From positions 26,181,201 through 26,245,200 of the forward strand of contig CM054184.1 of assembly GCA_028829895.1 (NCBI GenBank): a DNA stretch of 64,000 nucleotides. Reading direction: 5' to 3'. The notes under the pieces were generated by a model. The model was not told the origin of the DNA. It did no database searches and saw only the letters and a list, made by a program, of their open reading frames with translations. Made by a program: the position numbers and the translations under genes. Below, piece by piece: positions 60,801-64,000 of the stretch. The stretch's first letter is position 1. Each line of letters starts with the position of its first letter. This stretch comes from Sinotaia quadrata (taxonomy: Eukaryota; Mollusca; Gastropoda; Architaenioglossa; Viviparidae).

Positions 60801-63231
60801 GACTTCCATTTTGCTGCTTATCTGGGAAATATTCAGAAAAAATTCTTATTTTACAAAGAATAACTTCCTATTTTCTTGAACTGGCTAAGACTGTATATAC
60901 AACATCAAAAAGGTTTTTGCTTTTTTGTTTTTTGCTTTTGTTTTAATGGTCTTTGTTTGAATATTTTTGTTTGTTGAAAAGTTGTTAGAAGTAAGTATAC
61001 AGAAACTAGGATTGGAGTCTGAAGCAAATGATAGTCGGCATTATATCCATCATCTCAAACGGCTTGCCAGGGCTCAAGAGCGTGAAGCGCATGCTAGTGA
61101 GAGGTGAGAAGTGCATGCATGTTTCAGAATTATGCAAGCAAGGAATCATAATCATTTTTCTATGAGTTAAGAGAACAAAATACAATGTGACAACACTCCT
61201 TTACTAGCCTTGAAATATTTGCAGTTGTCAAATCATTATTCTGGAAAGCAAAGATGTGTACAGTTAAGTATTTCAAATAATTAATTATCACAACTCGTTT
61301 GTTGGACTTGTTTTTATTTTAAAAGCTCCTCCCTTTAAAGTACTAACATAATTAAAATTTATTTTTCAAAATGATATTAAAAGTTTGAGAAACACTTATT
61401 TCTCTCTACCTAAAAGCTTCACATTGCAATTATAAGACAAATTAGTTTACTCTGTAAAATGTTTTTGGTTTATTTGAAATGTCAACCTGGAAGCATAGAT
61501 AACACTTATTTACATAACCCAAATATTTTGTCAACAGATTAATTTTAGCTTTGCTAAGACTGGTACAGAGACAACAGCAAGAGTTACAAAGCAGAGACAT
61601 TGTTCCTTCAGATATTTCTAGTAGCTATAAGACTGTCCGAGAAATGGTTGGCGAGTGCGGCATATCATGGGCAGATGCTGAAGGAAGTGGTGATTGTGAC
61701 TCACACTCATTTCATATCAACAACATCATTGACCTACCAATGCTGTCTTTGCCAGGTATATGGTGGATCATTTCATAAAACCTTTAAATGCAGTGATTAT
61801 AGTTAGTTATAGATAAAGTTTGTCTTTATTTTGATCTTTATTAAAACATTTTTCAATAGTCAAACAAGAGAGACAATGAAAATAACATTTATGTAATTAA
61901 GTATATATTTTTTAATTTTAGTATTCATAAAGTCCTTACAAACAAGTGTAAGTTTTTACAACATTGCAAGATACAGTTTAAACAAATTAGCTTTTAACTT
62001 TTTCTTAACATTACTGTCTTGAGGTCTGATTGGTTAAACATATCAGCTTCATACTTATTTTCTGCCACCATTTTTGCATACACTGTAACTGAGTTTTTGA
62101 GTAATTTATTTTCCAAAAAAGCCTGGAAATGCTTAGAAAGTGCCACTTTAGTGGCAGTCAGTAGATGACTACAAAGACTGGATATCAGAACAGCCAACTC
62201 TCAGAACCATAGCTACTTGCACAGTGTGTGTAAAACCATTGGGTGTGTCAAACATGGGTGAAACTGCATTGAAAAGTCACATGAAAGGAGCAAAACTCAT
62301 AAGCCTACTAAAGGCTAGGAAATTGACTCTAAATCACCATTGAATATTAGAATTTTGTAAACTGGGCTATAGTTCTGCTGATAACATTTCGACTACCGAT
62401 CCTCCATCGACAAATTCTAATACCAGTGCCTGCAAGTTGACATTGCACACTTACATTTATTGGTACAACTGCATTGATCATTTGCATTCTTCTTTTGTCA
62501 TTTAACTACCGGTACTTGGTTTCTACTGATCAAAAATTTCTCTTAAATAATAGACTTTTTAGTGACATTTAACAAAAACTAAAGAAGAGGCAGTTTTAAG
62601 TAATAATGGTATTACAAAGTAGACCTATATTCTTCTTACTCTTTCTGGTTCATGATTTGTACAGGAGAAAAAATAATGCATTATTGCAGAATTTATTAAA
62701 ATAATTTTTAAGAAACAATATTAACAGTTTTAGTTAGTGATTTTATTAATTTTAAAAGTGCTTTAATAGATAAATAAAATGCATTATTTACAGTTTATTA
62801 TATATTTATAGGTGTTTTCTTATAAAGTTCGTGAATTAGAATTGCTGCTTAATAAAATCACAAATATAGACAGAATGATAGCAAAATGTTTGGAAATTTC
62901 AAAGTTTCCAAAAACTCATCATGTAAAGTATTTGTGTAGTTGTAAATAATATTGGAGACCATTGAACAGATACAGCTTAATATTTTGTAAAGTATCTGGA
63001 GTTTGTTATTTTCAAAGTTCTTTTTCTGGGAGATTTTTTAAAAATTTATTTATTTTTTTATATCTGACTTGGTGGTTCTTTCTTTAATTTTCTTTTTAAC
63101 TTTTGTTTCAAGGTTCTTTTCTGAACATAGGATTTACCCAAAGCAAAAATAGTGAAATTATTTCAACATTTAATGGTGGTGTGTTCAACATTTTATTTCA
63201 TATTTTATATATTTACTTATCTTCATATTGA
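36486..63231 (+). CDS. KIF18: Kinesin-8 motor protein, KIF18 family (spliced gene, 3' end uncertain)
   Basis: Thirteen exons join in one frame of 635 codons. The protein is a plus-end-directed kinesin-8, a family that walks to microtubule plus ends and limits spindle microtubule length during chromosome alignment. Motifs in order: RVRP near residue 20, a long basic loop L2 (about 52-72), P-loop GATGAGKT (115-122), Switch I NSESSRSH (224-231), Switch II DLAGSE (260-265), [16 protein letters not shown] (282-297), [20 protein letters not shown] (305-324), neck from about 358, then Gln/Arg/Leu-rich coiled-coil exons. [10 protein letters not shown] before Switch I favours KIF18 over KIF19. It mixes KIF18A and KIF18B traits, as expected if it predates that duplication. 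A tail motif with WAD (607-609) and DLP (628-630) also occurs in KIF18A. Introns 4, 9, 11 and 13 carry transposon remains, yet all splice phases fit and no exon is broken, so the gene looks functional. A longer tail probably lies outside the window. Confidence 0.93.
37642..37799 (+). CDS. KIF18: KIF18 exon 2: P-loop
   Basis: Codes residues 111-163. Acceptor ATATATTAAG/TATTTG. The first codon is completed by the G from exon 1 and gives [17 protein letters not shown], the ATP-binding P-loop with catalytic Lys121. It ends VSYLE with donor GAG/GTATGT, phase 0. Confidence 0.95.
38032..38136 (+). CDS. KIF18: KIF18 exon 3
   Basis: Codes residues 164-198, starting [10 protein letters not shown], a motif shared by most kinesins, and ending GLSLHK. 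Acceptor TTTATGTCAG, donor CATAAG/GTAAGT, phase 0 at both ends. Confidence 0.95.
39128..39238 (+). CDS. KIF18: KIF18 exon 4: Switch I
   Basis: Codes residues 199-235. It contains [20 protein letters not shown]; the NxxSSRSH part is Switch I, which senses the gamma phosphate. Acceptor TTTCTTATAG, donor TTTCAA/GTAACA (non-G at the last exon base), phase 0. A pogo-like MITE lies 105 bases into the following intron. Confidence 0.93.
39239..39343 (+). other. Start of KIF18 intron 4
   Basis: Intronic sequence between exon 4 and the MITE. The plus-strand frame that runs on from exon 4 into this region ends at a stop near 39,365 and is a read-through artefact. Confidence 0.7.
39344..39888. mobile_element. 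pogo/Tigger-like MITE with TA target duplication
   Basis: The 545-bp segment begins CAGTGGAACCCCACAATAAT. Its other end, read inwards on the minus strand, is CAACGAAACCTCGCTATAAT; the two ends form an imperfect ~21-bp terminal inverted repeat. TA lies on each side (39,342-39,343 and 39,889-39,890), the target duplication of the Tc1/mariner/pogo superfamily. The CAGTxGAACCxCxxTATAA style of terminus is typical of pogo/Tigger-like elements. No transposase is encoded. An internal phrase GGCATGGCTCCTGAAAT is duplicated as GGCATGGTTCCTGAAAT. Confidence 0.8.
40287..41300 (+). pseudogene. Broken piggyBac-type transposase in KIF18 intron 4
   Basis: The segment reads through frameshifts and stops as the C-terminal half of a piggyBac-family DDE transposase. 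Recognisable pieces in order are [15 protein letters not shown] with LCKFEMYL (typical MPxKPxKxGxKxW of the catalytic core), [28 protein letters not shown] with [10 protein letters not shown], a degraded [19 protein letters not shown] stretch, and finally a Cys-rich end [18 protein letters not shown] followed by TAA at 41,298. The last motif is the zinc-binding C-terminal domain of piggyBac transposases. The N-terminal half is missing or unrecognisable. Same strand as KIF18 but unrelated to it. Terminal repeats and TTAA duplications were not located. Confidence 0.88.
41301..44081 (+). other. Rest of KIF18 intron 4
   Basis: Mostly AT-rich. A 147-codon plus-strand frame (42,255-42,698) and a 107-codon minus-strand frame (43,605-43,928) lie here. 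The second sits in a GC-richer block at 43,640-43,920 and starts [13 protein letters not shown], but I recognise no family for either. The intron ends with a long T-rich tract and acceptor TTTTAACAG. Confidence 0.4.
44082..44279 (+). CDS. KIF18: KIF18 exon 5: Switch II
   Basis: Codes residues 236-301. It contains [11 protein letters not shown] (Switch II DLAGSE at 260-265) and [20 protein letters not shown], the relay/alpha-4 region that contacts tubulin. Donor CTCAAG/GTTCTT, phase 0 at both ends. Confidence 0.95.
44651..44748 (+). CDS. KIF18: KIF18 exon 6
   Basis: Codes residues 302-333 plus two bases, with [20 protein letters not shown] and HTIMIAAV. This is the loop 12/alpha-5 microtubule-binding part. 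Acceptor TATTTTATAG, donor GTCAG/GTAGGT, phase 2. Confidence 0.95.
45571..45646 (+). CDS. KIF18: KIF18 exon 7: end of motor core
   Basis: Completes Ser334 and codes to residue 359: [20 protein letters not shown] then KNIRLN, the alpha-6 helix and start of the neck. Acceptor TTCCTTCTACAG, donor AAAT/GTAAGT, ending phase 0. Confidence 0.95.
45713..45975. repeat. Tandem repeat in intron 7, ~70-bp unit, 3-4 copies
   Basis: TTCAAAATTTGATAGAATGA, CTTCTTATTGTTTATTTTTC and CAAAAACAGTTATAATATAC repeat with about 70-base spacing. The first copy is shortened. It lies wholly within the intron. Confidence 0.9.
46161..46235 (+). CDS. KIF18: KIF18 exon 8: neck
   Basis: Codes residues 360-384, [20 protein letters not shown] then DLRKE. 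NVLNV and HVSQY match the kinesin-8 neck. Acceptor ATGTTTTCAG, donor AAAGAG/GTAAGT, phase 0. Confidence 0.93.
46236..47715 (+). other. KIF18 intron 8
   Basis: AT-rich intron of 1,480 bases. 46,575-46,745 has a GC-richer stretch with GGGTTAAAATCCCACCCC, reminiscent of a tRNA-derived SINE but not convincing. Nothing else was recognised. Confidence 0.4.
47716..47804 (+). CDS. KIF18: KIF18 exon 9: start of coiled coil
   Basis: Codes residues 385-413 plus two bases: [20 protein letters not shown] and a Ser/Leu stretch. The heptad-like start corresponds to the EILLLKEKL region of KIF18A. Acceptor TATTATGCTAG, donor GAAAT/GTAAGT, phase 2. The phases fit exons 8 and 10 exactly. Confidence 0.85.
47805..49926 (+). 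other. KIF18 intron 9, left part
   Basis: 48,000-49,110 contains GC-richer, non-repetitive sequence (for example GCGCCGATTATGTGAGTGAG and GAGCATTCGAGACTGGGTCC) unlike ordinary intron here. It may be an old retroelement or solo LTR, but I could not identify termini or protein. Confidence 0.3.
49927..50418 (-). mobile_element. LINE 3' fragment, antisense, in KIF18 intron 9
   Basis: On the minus strand, pieces of the C-terminal part of a LINE ORF2 protein follow in order: [36 protein letters not shown], and, after frameshifts, [16 protein letters not shown] and [11 protein letters not shown]. This is the SVLLYGxETWR...KWRWIGHxLR...WNPQGKR series of a LINE type very common in marine invertebrates, and a different lineage from the LINE at 32 kb. 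Stops and frameshifts make it dead. The plus-strand frames of 129 and 86 codons across it are antisense shadows. Confidence 0.87.
50885..51058. repeat. Tandem duplication of ~85-95 bp in intron 9
   Basis: GTAGTGAGTGAAGACTTG, GGGGGAGTGAAGTGACATGA, CCTGTTCTTCCTACCTTAAG and GTCTAGCTG occur twice in succession. The second copy carries an extra GGGGTGGGGGTGG insertion. Confidence 0.9.
51059..53958 (+). other. KIF18 intron 9, right part
   Basis: AT-rich sequence with no supportable gene. A ~120-bp partial duplication (TATCCTCCTTTTGCTATTCA and ACCCTCCTTTTTGCTATTTA) occurs at 53,145-53,280. It ends with acceptor CTTCTTTCTAG. Confidence 0.4.
53959..54115 (+). CDS. KIF18: KIF18 exon 10: coiled coil
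   Basis: Codes residues 414-466, beginning [20 protein letters not shown] and ending IIANDQPQ. It is rich in Gln, Arg and Leu and predicted helical. Acceptor CTTCTTTCTAG, donor CCTCAG/GTAATA, phase 0. Confidence 0.92.
54116..57175 (+). other. KIF18 intron 10
   Basis: 54,290-54,400 holds a GC-richer block with AGCCCTGATAAGGGCACTCG, probably a piece of an old element. A ~72-bp tandem repeat lies at 55,475-55,720 (separate entry). A minus-strand 91-codon frame at 55,704-55,979 and nearby GC-richer sequence to 56,100 remain unidentified. Confidence 0.4.
55475..55720. repeat. Tandem repeat in intron 10, ~72-bp unit, 3-4 copies
   Basis: TTTTCCAAAGCATTACAACT, TAGTGTTATATGACTAAGCT, TAAGAACAACCCTTGTAACA and AGTGGGAAACTG repeat. 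Copies differ by a few bases. Confidence 0.92.
57176..57343 (+). CDS. KIF18: KIF18 exon 11: coiled coil
   Basis: Codes residues 467-522, beginning [20 protein letters not shown] and ending VKNSPVSQ. Leucine spacing suggests a coiled coil. Acceptor TTCTTATACAG, donor TCACAG/GTGATG, phase 0. Confidence 0.92.
57344..58250 (+). other. KIF18 intron 11, left part
   Basis: No confident feature. Sequence from about 57,780 could be the decayed 5' part of the DIRS-like element that follows. A 72-codon plus-strand frame at 57,559-57,777 shows no recognised family. Confidence 0.4.
58251..60050 (+). mobile_element. Decayed DIRS-like retrotransposon in KIF18 intron 11
   Basis: Pieces of a DIRS-type polyprotein appear in the expected order through many stops and frameshifts. 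[14 protein letters not shown] (about 58,480-58,520) matches the WVLxxxxxGYxxxF motif ahead of the reverse transcriptase. [20 protein letters not shown] (58,635-58,695) corresponds to FYSRLFxVxKxxxxxRPVIDL, and VGLKDAYIM (about 58,806-58,832) to the SIDLKDAYxxI motif that carries a catalytic Asp. Further right, [17 protein letters not shown] (about 59,708) resembles the start of the DIRS tyrosine recombinase and [16 protein letters not shown] (about 59,955) a later part of it. DIRS elements integrate by a tyrosine recombinase instead of a DDE integrase. Ends were not located. Confidence 0.7.
60051..60981 (+). other. KIF18 intron 11, right part
   Basis: Possibly the 3' remainder of the DIRS-like element to about 60,700, but unidentified. 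The intron ends in a long T-rich tract (60,910-60,975). Confidence 0.4.
60982..61103 (+). CDS. KIF18: KIF18 exon 12: coiled coil, two possible acceptors
   Basis: Codes residues 523-562 plus two bases: [40 protein letters not shown]. The [13 protein letters not shown] part lines up with the HHLHLQNKDLKAQIRHM region of KIF18A. The first acceptor is TTGTTGAAAAG (60,981). A second, GTAAGTATACAG (61,002), is 21 bases downstream and also in frame, so seven residues (LLEVSIQ) may be optional. Donor GAGAG/GTGAGA, phase 2. Confidence 0.88.
61538..61755 (+). CDS. KIF18: KIF18 exon 13: coiled-coil end, WAD and DLP motifs
   Basis: Completes Arg563 and codes to residue 635 plus one base: [20 protein letters not shown], then GISWADAEG, a polar stretch, and [10 protein letters not shown]. 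In KIF18A the same order (helix, VVWAD, then DLPGISVL) follows the coiled coil, which supports orthology. Acceptor TTTTGTCAACAG, donor TTGCCAG/GTATAT, phase 1. Confidence 0.92.
61756..62149 (+). other. KIF18 intron 13, left part
   Basis: AT-rich. The 67-codon minus-strand frame at 61,994-62,197 overlaps the edge of the zinc-finger relic and is not supported. Confidence 0.4.
62150..62500 (+). pseudogene. Transposon-derived zinc-finger ORF relic in KIF18 intron 13
   Basis: The plus strand reads [20 protein letters not shown] followed by SHMKGAKL, close to the CxxCxKxFxxSNMGExALxSHxxGxKH finger found in transposon-encoded proteins of many invertebrates. The first Cys pair and first His are kept, but the second His is replaced (AKL in place of KKH). 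After a frameshift, [19 protein letters not shown] continues as a Ser/Thr-rich linker. A stop ends the first frame near 62,343. Family assignment is tentative (possibly hAT-like). Confidence 0.55.
62812..62950 (+). other. Rejected-rank alternative for the next KIF18 exon
   Basis: After acceptor TATATTTATAG (62,811) the phase required by exon 13 meets TAA after four codons (62,824-62,826), followed by AATAAA at 62,851. A different phase stays open for 45 codons ([18 protein letters not shown]) but does not match exon 13. This could give a short alternative C-terminus, but the acceptor at 63,112 is preferred. Confidence 0.2.
63113..63231 (+). CDS. KIF18: KIF18 exon 14, probable, end uncertain
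   Basis: A long pyrimidine tract and acceptor (CTTTTTAACTTTTGTTTCAAG, ending at 63,112) precede a segment that joins exon 13 in frame: Gly636, then [20 protein letters not shown]. The frame closes at TGA 63,229-63,231, but the last fifteen residues look unlike the family, so a weak donor near 63,175-63,180 (AATG/GTGG) may be used, with more exons beyond the window. Length to the TGA would be 674 residues, short compared with the roughly 850-900 of vertebrate KIF18 proteins. Confidence 0.45.
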
Positions 63232-63729
63232 AGTAATTCATGTCTTAATTTTAAATCTTTTATACCCATAAGTCAAGAACCAGTTTATCCTTCTTTATAT
63301 TCAAGAGGTTGCACTCACTACACAAGAAAATCCTTTAATTTGAAAAATATTGACAGAAAAATTCTTTTCTATCATACAATCAGATACACTTGCTGTAGAT
63401 CATACATTAACATGACCATATCAGTTTATTGGGTTATGTATATGTGACCTTTCAGGTCATGGGGAAAACCTTAATTCTGTCCCTTTGACTGACACTTTAT
63501 GAGCTGAATTTTCAAGTAGCAAAAGAATAAACTTCACTTTTTTTATATTAAGGCATGTCAGATTTGGTCTGGCATGTATTTGATACAGTTATTTGTCATA
63601 TTTGTTTAGCTAACTGTGTTTTAATACTGGCCTCTTTTCACAACCGTCATTTACAAGTTGTAGTTTTAAGTTATGCTTTTTAAAAGATTATGTGGTTGAG
63701 TCTGTAAATCACCTTTTAGCTTTTGTAGG
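63232..63729. other. AT-rich sequence, nothing recognised
   Basis: Either the next KIF18 intron or the 3' flank. No coding, RNA or repeat feature was supported. Confidence 0.4.
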
Positions 63730-64000
63730 ATCTTTTATATTACAGATAAATTTGTGACAACTGTATTACTTTTCAAAAATAGTCTCCGTTATTTTCAGAG
63801 CATATTATCTTCCAGTGTTTCATTAATGCCTGGATTTCTGTTGAAAAAATTCTTTAGGCTGCATAAAGCTACTCATGCACTGCCTCTTGGTATTCTTCAT
63901 TAGAGCAGAACTTTTCCCACCAACTACATCTTTTAGCAGCTTAAACATGATATCAGAAAGTGTCACACTGATCTGATGAGCATGGTAAATGAGGAAAACA
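63730..64000 (-). mobile_element. mariner transposase C-terminal fragment, antisense, cut by window edge
   Basis: On the minus strand the sequence reads, through stops and frameshifts, KFCSNEEYQEAVHE then IFSTEIQALMKHWK and ENNGDYF. This is the order GxxFxSxEEVxxAVxxWL...PxxFFxxGIxxLxxRWxxCxxxxGDY seen at the C-terminus of mariner transposases. Upstream (towards 64,000) DQCDTF and YHV may be a decayed SPCDFHLF catalytic segment. The element is dead, and its 5' part lies beyond the window. Confidence 0.8.

Overview
The window is nuclear DNA of an animal, most likely an invertebrate. It is AT-rich, its one clear gene is cut by spliceosomal GT-AG introns, and decayed transposons of several animal-typical classes (LINE, DIRS-like, piggyBac, mariner, pogo-like) lie between the exons. 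There are no operons, ribosome binding sites, prokaryotic genes or CRISPR arrays. The phylum cannot be fixed from the sequence.

Positions 1 to about 31,450 are dominated by tandem repeats. At least thirty separate minisatellite arrays, with units from 13 to about 78 bp, follow each other with little unique DNA between them. Some arrays are nearly perfect (40 bp at 13.2-13.4 kb, 50 bp at 17.67-17.93 kb, 44 bp at 19.2-19.5 kb); others are heavily decayed. One array at 30.6-31.0 kb has a clear 118-bp higher-order dimer. Two dispersed repeat families lie among the arrays: family A (about 650 bp, five copies) and family B (about 1 kb composite, two long and two partial copies). Three isolated exon-like segments also stand out by base composition and splice signals: a minus-strand exon resembling the winged-helix part of MUS81 (10,741-10,888), an unidentified minus-strand candidate first exon (24,310-24,569) and an unidentified plus-strand candidate terminal exon with stop and poly(A) signal (26,041-26,186).

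Positions 31,985 to 33,335 hold the 3' end of a LINE, ending in a 16-A tail, directly beside a copy of family A. From 33.3 to 36.4 kb there is mostly unrecognised unique DNA, probably including the 5' flank of the next gene.

From 36,486 to the right edge lies one plus-strand gene, a kinesin-8 motor of the KIF18 family. Thirteen exons join in a single open frame of 635 codons covering the whole motor domain, the neck and part of the coiled-coil tail. A probable fourteenth exon starts at 63,113, and the gene probably continues beyond the window. Its introns hold transposon remains: a pogo-like MITE with TA target duplication and a broken piggyBac transposase in intron 4, an antisense LINE 3' end in intron 9, a DIRS-like relic in intron 11, a zinc-finger ORF relic in intron 13 and, at the right edge, an antisense mariner fragment.

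I found no previously undescribed multi-gene system. The most unusual content is the minisatellite cluster, with its higher-order structure and embedded orphan exons.
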